Shown piece after piece: positions 1 to 6,233 of a DNA stretch of 8,588 nucleotides (position 1 is its first letter; the number at the start of each line of letters is the position of its first letter). The notes beneath the pieces were generated by a model. That model did no database searches, was not told the origin of the DNA, and saw only the letters and a program-made list of their open reading frames with translations. Position numbers and translations under genes: made by a program. This DNA comes from Chthoniobacterales bacterium. Its GTDB lineage: Bacteria; Verrucomicrobiota; Verrucomicrobiia; Chthoniobacterales; UBA10450. Location of the stretch: the NCBI GenBank assembly GCA_013697015.1, contig JACCXL010000066.1, positions 1-8,588 of the forward strand, read 5' to 3'.

Positions 1-1403
1 GGGGTATAGAGCCGAAGCGAGAGACGATAGAATTCCAGAAGCATCAGATCGAGGTCCAGACGTCCGGTGTCCTGACCATTTCGAGCTGTTACGATGATGG
101 CTGGTTCGTGGCGGCGAATGACATCGAGCAGTTGAAGGGTTTGCTGGATCGGATCGACGGCCGGCAGAAAGATCACGGCTCCACGCTGGCGGCGGACGAG
201 ACATTCGCGGCCGCGCAAAAACATACGCAAGCGAGCTTTGCAGGGCTGGTGTTTGCGCGCCTCGACCGCTTTTTTCAAGAACTGCTCCCGAAGGTGGAAG
301 AAACGAGCGAGCCGTCGAGTTCGCCACCCATTTATCGGCAGATCCGCAGCTTCTGCGGAACGATTGCGTTCGACGGCGGAAAGATCCGCGACGTTTTGTT
401 CGTCGGCATGCCACAGCTCGTGAATGTTGGCGAGCTGTCGCGCACATCGCTGGCCGCGGCCACCCGGGATGCATTCCTCTACACCGCTGGATTTTTGAAT
501 CTGCCGGCGGCGACGCAGATCAATGCGGGCTCGCCGCACCTTCCGGCCGCGCTGGGGCAGATCACCGCTCCGCTGGCAGTGGCCGGCATTACGATGGATG
601 ACTGGAACGCCGCCTTCGGGCAGGAGTTCGGCTTGATTGGCGAATGGCCGGGCACCGCTCATTTCCCAACCTTGATCGCGACGTTGCCGACGAAGGATTT
701 AGCGAAGGCTACGCAGTTGCTGGGGACGGCCGCAAAGGCGGACTCGGCGCGGAAATGGACTCAGTCGGACAAAGATGGGGTTCACTATTTTTCCAGTGAC
801 GCCGGAAACCCGTTCCTTCCGCTCAGCCCCACGCTCGCCCTCTCCAACGCAATGCTGGTTGCGGGTCTGGACCTCGGCACGGTGCAGAGCGCGGTGGCGC
901 GAATTGGAAATCGCTCGTCAGAACTGGCTGCCACGGAGACATTTCAAACGGCCGAGCGGGCGGTGCCGGAGAGCCGGCAGGCTTTTGCTTACCTTGATAC
1001 CGCTTTTTTATACTCGCGACTGGATGCTGCCATCCGGCCGATGTTGTTCATGAGCGCCGCCTTCGTTCCGGGCATAAGCGAGCAGGTTGACATGGACAAG
1101 ATGCCACCGGCGGAGGCGATCACGCGTCACTTGAGTCCGGTGATTATGTCGCAGCGTTACGATGGCGACGGCTATGTTTCGGAGTCAGTCGGTCCGGTGA
1201 CGATGTATCAGACGATCGCGGGGTTAGGCGCCGCGATCGGAGCGGGTGCTATCGCCTATCAACATCAAAAAGGTGGCGGTCTCCCGGCATTTCACTCCTT
1301 GCGTGGAGCAACCGCGCCCTCGCCAACGCAGGCCGCCTCGCCTTCGCCTCCTGTGACTAATCCCTCGCCTTCCCCCTCCGCGAGCGCGGCCGCGACCCCG
1401 TAG
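1..1403 (+). CDS. Large protein of unknown function, DUF3352-like, 5'-truncated by the window edge
   Basis: The reading frame is open from base 3, so the gene begins before the window; the GTG at 108 is an internal valine codon, because the peptide before it (…TISSCYDDGWF) joins naturally to VAANDIEQLKGLL. I cannot name the function. Two units resemble each other: bases 105-284 (FVAANDIEQLKGLLDRI … TLAADETF … FARLDRFF) and 852-1022 (LVAGLDLGTVQSAVARI … ELAATETF … AYLDTAFL). A repeated 'vaa.d...l..al..i … sLa.detF … a.ldl' pattern recalls DUF3352-type proteins; that link is from memory and moderate. Near the C-terminus is a Gly/Ala-rich hydrophobic stretch (about 1212-1259) that could be a membrane segment, followed by a low-complexity Ser/Pro/Ala tail (1314-1400). 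The protein is probably envelope-associated, which is inference. The next gene starts 100 bases downstream. Confidence 0.75.
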   Translation, partial: GIEPKRETIEFQKHQIEVQTSGVLTISSCYDDGWFVAANDIEQLKGLLDRIDGRQKDHGSTLAADETFAAAQKHTQASFAGLVFARLDRFFQELLPKVEETSEPSSSPPIYRQIRSFCGTIAFDGGKIRDVLFVGMPQLVNVGELSRTSLAAATRDAFLYTAGFLNLPAATQINAGSPHLPAALGQITAPLAVAGITMDDWNAAFGQEFGLIGEWPGTAHFPTLIATLPTKDLAKATQLLGTAAKADSARKWTQSDKDGVHYFSSDAGNPFLPLSPTLALSNAMLVAGLDLGTVQSAVARIGNRSSELAATETFQTAERAVPESRQAFAYLDTAFLYSRLDAAIRPMLFMSAAFVPGISEQVDMDKMPPAEAITRHLSPVIMSQRYDGDGYVSESVGPVTMYQTIAGLGAAIGAGAIAYQHQKGGGLPAFHSLRGATAPSPTQAASPSPPVTNPSPSPSASAAATP

Positions 1404-1503
1404 TGCAGCCGGGCCGGGAAGCCTTGAGTCCGAGCGATTTAATTGGCTGAGGTAGAGAAATTGTGCTGCGAAATCGCGGGGATCGTGTTAATTCTAAGGC
1501 CCT

Positions 1504-1836
1504 ATGGCTATTCTTAAGAAAAACGCATTTTCACGTCGAGTTCCTGATCTGGTGACCGAGGAACTGGTGGCGATTCTTTCCCGGCGTGCGTCGTTCGAGT
1601 TCAGGCAACTCTTCGATGTCGTGCACGAGAATCTCCGCGCACGAAATGCGGCCAGCGGCGGCGAAGAGATGCTGCGCCTCCGTGCTTACGAAAAGCTGCA
1701 GAACCTCGTGGCCCGCGGCGCGGTTAAGAAGACCGGCAAAAAGTATAAAGGACTCCCGTCCGCGTTGGCGGCGGCGATCGCTCCACAAAACGGCCATTTC
1801 CCGGCAGCTGCTGCCGTGACCGCTGCGGCCAAGTAA
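1504..1836 (+). CDS. Small basic conserved-looking protein of unknown function
   Basis: A 110-residue protein with no family I can name. The first ~80 residues are rich in charged, helix-forming sequence (VTEELVAILSRRASFEFRQL; RLRAYEKLQNLVARGAVKK) and end in a basic turn, KKTGKKYKGL. Helices followed by a short basic 'wing' resemble a small winged-helix fold, but this is only a shape argument. The last ~20 residues are an Ala-rich, probably disordered tail (AAAAVTAAAK). A weak AAGG lies 4 bases before the ATG. The reading frame is favoured over the antisense frame by its helical amphipathic pattern and by its place between two same-strand genes. It stops 41 bases before nuoA, so co-transcription is possible. 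It could be a DNA-binding regulator or a small accessory protein; neither is shown. Confidence 0.7.
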   Translation: MAILKKNAFSRRVPDLVTEELVAILSRRASFEFRQLFDVVHENLRARNAASGGEEMLRLRAYEKLQNLVARGAVKKTGKKYKGLPSALAAAIAPQNGHFPAAAAVTAAAK

Positions 1837-1861
1837 GCGCGCCGGCGGCTGCGAATTGCAA

Positions 1862-1870
1862 GAGACGGAG
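1862..1870 (+). promoter_or_regulatory. Ribosome binding site of nuoA
   Basis: The stretch GAGACGGAG, ending in GGAG, lies 7 bases before the ATG at 1878. It is the best Shine-Dalgarno match in the window and fixes the nuoA start. Most other starts here have no comparable purine run. Confidence 0.6.
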
Positions 1871-1877
1871 TGATGGA

Positions 1878-2249
1878 ATGTTAAGTGAGTATCTGCCGGT
1901 CCTATTGCACATCGTGGTCGCGATCGGATTCGCGGTCTCGGCTCTCCTGGTCAGCGTATTGCTCGGCAAATCCGGCAGAACGAACCGGACGAAAGACACC
2001 GCCTACGAATGCGGCATGGTGCCGCAGGGCGAAGCGCAACCGCGCTTCAGCGTTAAATTCTACCTGGTCGCGATGCTGTTTATCCTTTTCGATCTCGAGA
2101 TTGTTTTCATGTATCCGTGGGCCGTCGTCTACCGGGAAACGATCGGCGCCGATAAGACAATTCTCTGGAGCATGCTCAGCTTCGTTTCCATTCTGATGGT
2201 CGGGTACGTTTACGCCCTCAAAAAAGGCGCGCTCGACTGGAAAAATTAA
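1878..2249 (+). CDS. nuoA: NADH-quinone oxidoreductase subunit A (complex I, NuoA)
   Basis: A small membrane subunit of respiratory complex I, located at the joint between the peripheral arm and the proton-pumping membrane arm. The 123-residue length is normal. Three membrane helices are visible: about residues 8-30, 60-85 and 93-115. The family signature between helices 1 and 2 is complete: Y43-E-C-G46, then P49-x-G and R56-F-S-V-K-F-Y. Helix 2 holds the acidic F71-D-L-E74 motif and ends in Y-P-W. The ATG has a good ribosome binding site 7 bases upstream. It lies 41 bases after the small unknown gene. Unusually, no nuoB, nuoC or other nuo gene follows; the next genes are a Dabb protein and a glycosyltransferase. 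Partner subunits must be encoded upstream of the window or elsewhere. The family call is secure. Confidence 0.97.
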   Translation: MLSEYLPVLLHIVVAIGFAVSALLVSVLLGKSGRTNRTKDTAYECGMVPQGEAQPRFSVKFYLVAMLFILFDLEIVFMYPWAVVYRETIGADKTILWSMLSFVSILMVGYVYALKKGALDWKN

Positions 2250-2338
2250 GGCCGGTCCCGGCTATCGCGAACACGTGTCGCAGGCGCCCCGTTTCGCGCT
2301 TGCGTGCCATCGCCTCACCGCCTAATCGTTTAGCCGCC

Positions 2339-2656
2339 ATGGTCCACCACATCATTCTCTGCAAACTCAAGCCGGAGGTTACGCCGGCGCGAATCGAAGC
2401 GATGATGATGAATACGCGGATGCAGCTCCTGAAGATTCCCGAGGTGCTGAGCATCAAATGCGGTAAGCGCATTCATCCGGAAATGCCGTGGCCGTTCTTT
2501 ATCGCGATCGACTTCGATTCGACGGATAAACGTGAGATCTACCGCGAAGATTCGATTTACGTGAAGTTCGTCGAGGAAGTGATCAAACCGAACGTGGCGG
2601 AGTCGCTCGAGCTCGATTTCGAGGGCGATCCCGGCAAGGACGTCCGCTTCTCTTAG
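2339..2656 (+). CDS. Dabb (stress-responsive alpha/beta barrel) domain protein
   Basis: A 105-residue protein that is essentially one Dabb domain, a dimeric ferredoxin-like alpha/beta barrel. The start MVHHIILCKLKPEVTPARIE is the typical first strand and helix. Then come the second strand (IPEVLSIKCGKRI), the third strand (FFIAIDFDST) and the second helix (YVKFVEEVIKPNV). The ATG at 2339 is chosen because the typical Dabb sequence begins there; a TTG 39 bases upstream would add only a Pro/Ala-rich, unconserved-looking leader. The His often found before the last helix appears to be Tyr (SIYVKFVEE). Dabb proteins range from plant stress proteins to small cyclases and oxygenases in bacteria, so the reaction cannot be predicted. 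No Shine-Dalgarno sequence is visible. The spacing of 89 bases from nuoA and 54 to the next gene suggests its own or loosely shared transcription. Confidence 0.85.
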   Translation: MVHHIILCKLKPEVTPARIEAMMMNTRMQLLKIPEVLSIKCGKRIHPEMPWPFFIAIDFDSTDKREIYREDSIYVKFVEEVIKPNVAESLELDFEGDPGKDVRFS

Positions 2657-2710
2657 CGGAACCAGGTAGTCGCGGCGACTGCGTTGCTAATCGAGCGCGG
2701 TTCACGCAGA

Positions 2711-4669
2711 ATGGCACGCAGCCTGATGCGACTCGCCTACCTGTATTCGCGTTATCCGGTGCTCTCGCAGACCTTTTGCGACACCGAAATGATCGAGCTC
2801 GAACGCCAGGGGTTTGAGTTCGTGATCGGCTCGATTCATCCGCCGCTCACGACGATGCGGCATGCCCACGCCGGGCGTCTGCAGGCGCCGATTCATTATG
2901 CGCCGCCGCCGCCCCTCCTGCGCATCTGGGAAGAAAAGGCCCGCAAGGAAGGGCGTTGGCCGGCGACCCTCGTCGCGGCCCACGAGCAGAAGTATGGTGC
3001 TCCCGCGAAGGCCGGATTGCGGGCGCGCAACGCCTGCTATTTTGCCGATCGTCTCGAACGCGAAGGCGCCGATCATCTGCACGTCCACTTCGCAAACCGC
3101 GCGGCCCACACCGCGCTCTTTCTCCACGCCATCAGCGGCCTCTCGTTCAGCATCACCGCGCACGGCCAGGATTTCATGGCCGATCTGGGCAACGACGATT
3201 TGCTGCGCGAGATTTGCGCCGCCGCGCAATTCGTCGCGGTCGAGACAGATTACAGCCGCAATCTGCTCGCGGCTCGTTGTCCAGATTCAGCCGCGAAAAT
3301 CCATCGTGTTTTCAATGGGATGGATCTGTCGAATTTTCCGCCCACCATGGGGAGTGCGTGCGACGACCGCCCCGTTCGCATCATCAGCATCGGGCGTCTC
3401 GTCACCTTCAAAGGCTTCGATCATCTGATCGCCGCGTGCGCCAGACTGCGCGACTCAGGGCTCAGGTGCACCTGTGAGATCATCGGCGACGGTCCGCTCC
3501 GCGAAGCGCTCGAGAACAAAATCCGTGAGCTGCATCTTTCCCATCTCGTCAGCCTGACGGGTGCGCTTCCGCAGGAGCAAGTTCTCGCCCGGCTGCGCGA
3601 GAGCGACATCTTTGCGCTCGCCGCAAACACGGACGAGGCCGGCGCAAGCGACATCTTCCCGACCGTCATCCTGGAAGCGATGGCGTCGGCGAAGCCGGTT
3701 GTCGCGACGTTGACCGCCGGCATTCCGGAGTCGGTCGCACATGGACGGACCGGACTTCTGGTCGCGCCTAACGACGAAGCGGCCTTCGCGTCTGCACTAG
3801 GGCAATTAATTCAAAATCGCGAGCAACGCGCGCTCTTCGGGTCGGCCGGCCGCGCGCGAGTGGAGGAATGCTTTCAGATCGGAACGACCGTTGCGCCCCT
3901 GAAGAATCTCTTTCAACAAGTGGCGCCACAGCCGAAAATGCAGTCATCATCCGGGAGGGCTGCAGCCGTAAAATCGATCGCCTATCTGATTGATTTCTGG
4001 CCGGACGAACAGCTGCCGCTGCTGGAAGAGGAACTGGCGCAAATGCGGCGCCGAGATATCCCGATCGTTCCATTCGTCTTTCGCACGCCGGCCGACCCGA
4101 CGTTGAACGAGGAACAGAAGAGCTTAGCACAGCATTTCGAATTCCTGCCCGATGCGATGGTGATCGAGGCAGAATGGCGGGCGCATCCGGAGCTGGCGGC
4201 TCGCTTGGAAAACGATCGTGCGAACCACGAGCCTCGGGCGCCCTCGGAGCTGTTTCTCCAACAGGCGCGTTATGCTGTCGCCCTCGAGAAGACCGTCAGA
4301 AGGCGAAGCATTGTCCATCTGCACGCGACCAGTTCGCGCACGTTACTGACGGCGTTGATGCTGCAAGAAATGCTCGGTGTCACCGTCAGCGCAGCGGTGG
4401 AATCCTCTCCCGCGCTGGCGCATCCGTTTATGCAGCATGCCTTGATGCGATGCGTCGGAGGCCGCGTCGCCGATGGCTCGGTGCTCGACCGGGTCGGCAG
4501 CGGATTTATGGTCGACCGAAACCGCCACGACCTTGTCAGCCGAGCGGCACGCCGTCTGCATGCAATGCTGGGGTTCGATTTGACCGGACGCGCCCAGCTT
4601 TGGCAGGAATGGTCGGAGCGACTGGTGCGATGGAGCGCGAAGCGTGAGACTGATCTAGAGCATGACTAA
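2711..4669 (+). CDS. Family GT4 glycosyltransferase with an extra degenerate GT-B-like C-terminal half
   Basis: Probably transfers a sugar from a nucleotide-sugar donor to a growing surface polysaccharide, at the cytoplasmic face of the membrane. Numbering is from the ATG at 2711. Residues 8-200 form the acceptor-side domain, with RYPVLSQTF (14-22), HVHFANRAAH (124-133) and TAHGQDF (149-155), as in colanic-acid/WcaL-type enzymes. Residues ~200-410 form the donor-binding domain: NGMDL, IGRLVTFKGF with R229 and K234, IIGDGPL, and SDIFPTVILEAM with D314 and E322 standing in the E-x7-E position. A normal enzyme would end near residue 410; this one runs to 652. Residues 423-~600 look like a second, decayed copy of the N-terminal domain. 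The start is uncertain: TTG 2684, ATG 2711 and ATG 2726 are in frame, and none has a good ribosome binding site. Its end overlaps the thymidylyltransferase gene by 8 bases. Donor and acceptor cannot be read from the sequence. Confidence 0.92.
   Translation: MARSLMRLAYLYSRYPVLSQTFCDTEMIELERQGFEFVIGSIHPPLTTMRHAHAGRLQAPIHYAPPPPLLRIWEEKARKEGRWPATLVAAHEQKYGAPAKAGLRARNACYFADRLEREGADHLHVHFANRAAHTALFLHAISGLSFSITAHGQDFMADLGNDDLLREICAAAQFVAVETDYSRNLLAARCPDSAAKIHRVFNGMDLSNFPPTMGSACDDRPVRIISIGRLVTFKGFDHLIAACARLRDSGLRCTCEIIGDGPLREALENKIRELHLSHLVSLTGALPQEQVLARLRESDIFALAANTDEAGASDIFPTVILEAMASAKPVVATLTAGIPESVAHGRTGLLVAPNDEAAFASALGQLIQNREQRALFGSAGRARVEECFQIGTTVAPLKNLFQQVAPQPKMQSSSGRAAAVKSIAYLIDFWPDEQLPLLEEELAQMRRRDIPIVPFVFRTPADPTLNEEQKSLAQHFEFLPDAMVIEAEWRAHPELAARLENDRANHEPRAPSELFLQQARYAVALEKTVRRRSIVHLHATSSRTLLTALMLQEMLGVTVSAAVESSPALAHPFMQHALMRCVGGRVADGSVLDRVGSGFMVDRNRHDLVSRAARRLHAMLGFDLTGRAQLWQEWSERLVRWSAKRETDLEHD
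3977..4666 (+). other. Degenerate second GT-B N-terminal-like domain inside the glycosyltransferase
   Basis: This part of the glycosyltransferase parallels its own residues 8-170. IAYLID (423-428) matches LAYLYS (8-13). HLHATSSRTLLTAL (from H536) matches HVHFANRAAHTAL (from H124). The Tyr-to-His distance is 111 residues here and 114 in the first copy. LGVTVSAAVE matches LSFSITAH, with Glu564 where the first copy has His151. MRCVGGRVADGSVLDR matches ICAAAQFVAVETDYSR. No donor-binding half follows, so this domain is probably not a second active site; a role in acceptor binding, dimerisation or membrane docking is inference. Confidence 0.6.
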
Positions 4670-5561
4670 AAAGGCTATTCTTTTGGCCGGCGGTGCGGGC
4701 ACCAGGTTGTATCCGCTGACCAAGATCGTCTGCAAACAATTGCTGCCGATCTACGACAAGCCGATGATTTGCTATCCGCTTGCTACGCTCATGCTCGGCG
4801 GTCTGCGCGAGGTGCTGATCATATCGACCCCGAAGGATCTGCCGATGCTGGAAGATTATCTGGGCGACGGATCGCAGCTCGGAATCCGAATCGCCTACGC
4901 CGCGCAACCGAAACCGGAGGGAATTGCGCAGGCCTTTCTCATCGCGGCCGATTTTATCGCCGGTGCGGGGGCGTCCCTGATTCTGGGCGATAATATTTTC
5001 TACGGAAAACTCGATTTCTACCGCGCCGCGCTCGCACTCGAACATGGCGCCTGCATTTTCGGCTATCAGGTGCGCGATCCGGAACGCTACGGCGTCGTCG
5101 AATTCGGGCCGGACGGTCGCGCCCTCAGCCTGGAGGAGAAACCGAAGGTGCCGAAGAGTCATTTCGCCGTTCCGGGATTGTATGTTTATGACGAACGCGT
5201 GGTTGAATTTTGTCGTGAACTCCGACTCTCCGCGCGCGGCGAACTGGAGATTACCGATCTGAACACCGCCTACCTGCAAAGGAACGAGCTGCACGTAAAG
5301 CTCCTCACGCGCGGCATGGCGTGGCTCGATACCGGAACGCAGACAAGCCTTCTCGAGGCGGGCAACTACATCGCCACGATCGAGCACCGGCAGGGCCTGA
5401 AGGTCGCGTGTCTCGAAGAAGTTGCGTTCCGGATGGGTTTCATCAATCAGACGCAGCTCGGCGCCCTAATCGATCGCTTGCCGAAAGCAGAGTATCGCGA
5501 GTATCTCAGTCTCGTCTGCGAGGAAGGTCCAAGCGCGGTGCACCCGGAACCGGAGCGTTGA
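4662..5561 (+). CDS. rfbA: Glucose-1-phosphate thymidylyltransferase (RmlA/RfbA type)
   Basis: Makes dTDP-glucose from glucose 1-phosphate and dTTP, the first step to dTDP-rhamnose and other dTDP-sugars of surface polysaccharides; a cytoplasmic enzyme. At 299 residues it is near the family length. All hallmarks are present: the nucleotide-binding GGAGTRLYPLTK (10-21), KQLLPIYDKPMI (25-36), QPKPEGIAQAF (82-92), metal-binding LGDNIFYG (D110), catalytic-region EEKP (K160), ELEITDLN (194-201) and WLDTGT (D223). Short-form RmlA enzymes share exactly this set; uridylyltransferases (GalU) differ. The ATG overlaps the last 8 bases of the glycosyltransferase gene, which points to translational coupling and a shared pathway. 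The rfbB, rfbC and rfbD genes for later rhamnose steps are not in the window. Its stop is 12 bases from the stop of the convergent sco gene. Confidence 0.96.
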   Translation: MTKKAILLAGGAGTRLYPLTKIVCKQLLPIYDKPMICYPLATLMLGGLREVLIISTPKDLPMLEDYLGDGSQLGIRIAYAAQPKPEGIAQAFLIAADFIAGAGASLILGDNIFYGKLDFYRAALALEHGACIFGYQVRDPERYGVVEFGPDGRALSLEEKPKVPKSHFAVPGLYVYDERVVEFCRELRLSARGELEITDLNTAYLQRNELHVKLLTRGMAWLDTGTQTSLLEAGNYIATIEHRQGLKVACLEEVAFRMGFINQTQLGALIDRLPKAEYREYLSLVCEEGPSAVHPEPER

Positions 5562-5573
5562 GAGCGCGCGCTG

Positions 5574-6233
5574 CTAGGGTTTCGGTTGCTCGCGCAGCAA
5601 ATGCGTCGTGTCAGCCAACAGCTTCGTGACGGCATCGGGCGCGGTCGCATCGTAATAGCCGCGGATCGCGCCGCGCCGATCAACCAGAATCACGCGCGTA
5701 CTATGCACCGGCTCGCCGCTCTCCCCGCCATCCGGAGAGGCCGCTAACTTGAAGCCTTTGCTGGAAATGTCGTAGATCGCCTTTGCCGGACCAGTGAGAA
5801 AATCCCAGCGACCCGGCTGCGCGTGCAAGCGCTCCGCATATCCACGCAAGACTTCAGGCGTATCCTTTGCCGGATCGACCGAAAACGAAACCAGATGGAC
5901 ATCGGTCTTTTCGAGCGGTTTCTGCAGCTCGCTCATTCGGCTGCTGATCATCGGACACGGACCCGGGCAACTCGTATAAACGAAATCGGCGATCCAGACT
6001 TTGCCCGAGAGGTTGGTCGATCCGAATGGTTGCGCGTCCTGATTGGTGAGCTGAAATGCGGGCGCCGTTCCGTAATTTGCCACCGTGCGGTTGGCAAGAT
6101 GTTGCACTTGGACTTGCCGTAGCCAGAAGAGCGCGGCCGCGGTCAGCACGGGAATCGCAATCAGGATCGCGTTCCACGCCAGGGAAGTGCGCGTCGAGAC
6201 CGGTGCTCTGGCGGAGACGTTCGCGCTGTTCAT
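5574..6233 (-). CDS. SCO1/SenC/PrrC-type copper chaperone for cytochrome c oxidase
   Basis: A membrane-anchored thioredoxin-fold protein that delivers copper to, or reduces, the CuA site of oxidase subunit II. It is 219 residues long. A short N-terminal tail is followed by one membrane helix (about 19-38) that anchors the domain outside the cytoplasm. The copper ligands are visible: the C-P-G-P-C-P motif with Cys89 and Cys93, and His177 in EPVHSTRVILVD. FSVDPAKDTPEVL (117-129) is also typical. The frame stays open for another 225 codons upstream, but that part is antisense-like shadow over ctaB. The ATG at 6233 is preferred because it overlaps the ctaB stop as ATGA and begins just before the membrane helix. 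No Shine-Dalgarno sequence is seen, so translation is probably coupled to ctaB. It is the last gene of the oxidase operon within the window. Confidence 0.95.
   Translation of the reverse strand: MNSANVSARAPVSTRTSLAWNAILIAIPVLTAAALFWLRQVQVQHLANRTVANYGTAPAFQLTNQDAQPFGSTNLSGKVWIADFVYTSCPGPCPMISSRMSELQKPLEKTDVHLVSFSVDPAKDTPEVLRGYAERLHAQPGRWDFLTGPAKAIYDISSKGFKLAASPDGGESGEPVHSTRVILVDRRGAIRGYYDATAPDAVTKLLADTTHLLREQPKP

Noticed and set aside
1314..1400. Ser/Pro-rich repeat DNA at the end of the first gene as a tandem repeat array
   Set aside because: The TCGCCTTC-like units are irregular and simply reflect a low-complexity Ser/Pro protein tail.
1461..1493. TTGTGC … TTAATT as a promoter before the small unknown gene
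   Set aside because: The spacing between the boxes is about 21 bases, too long for a usual sigma-70 promoter, and both boxes match poorly.
2251..2262. GCCGG-TC-CCGGC hairpin just after nuoA as a possible terminator
   Set aside because: The stem is only 4-5 bp with a tiny loop and no T-run follows.
2271..2278. ACACGTGT palindrome in the gap between nuoA and the Dabb gene as an operator
   Set aside because: An 8-bp palindrome is expected by chance and the flanking bases do not extend the symmetry.
4536..5387. Open frame of 283 codons on the - strand opposite the thymidylyltransferase gene
   Set aside because: It lies antisense to a gene with complete RmlA motifs and reads as unstructured sequence with no recognisable domain; long antisense frames are common in GC-rich DNA.
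5563..5572. AGCGCGCGCT palindrome between the convergent stops as a bidirectional terminator
   Set aside because: It has no loop and no T-run on either side, so it does not look like an intrinsic terminator.
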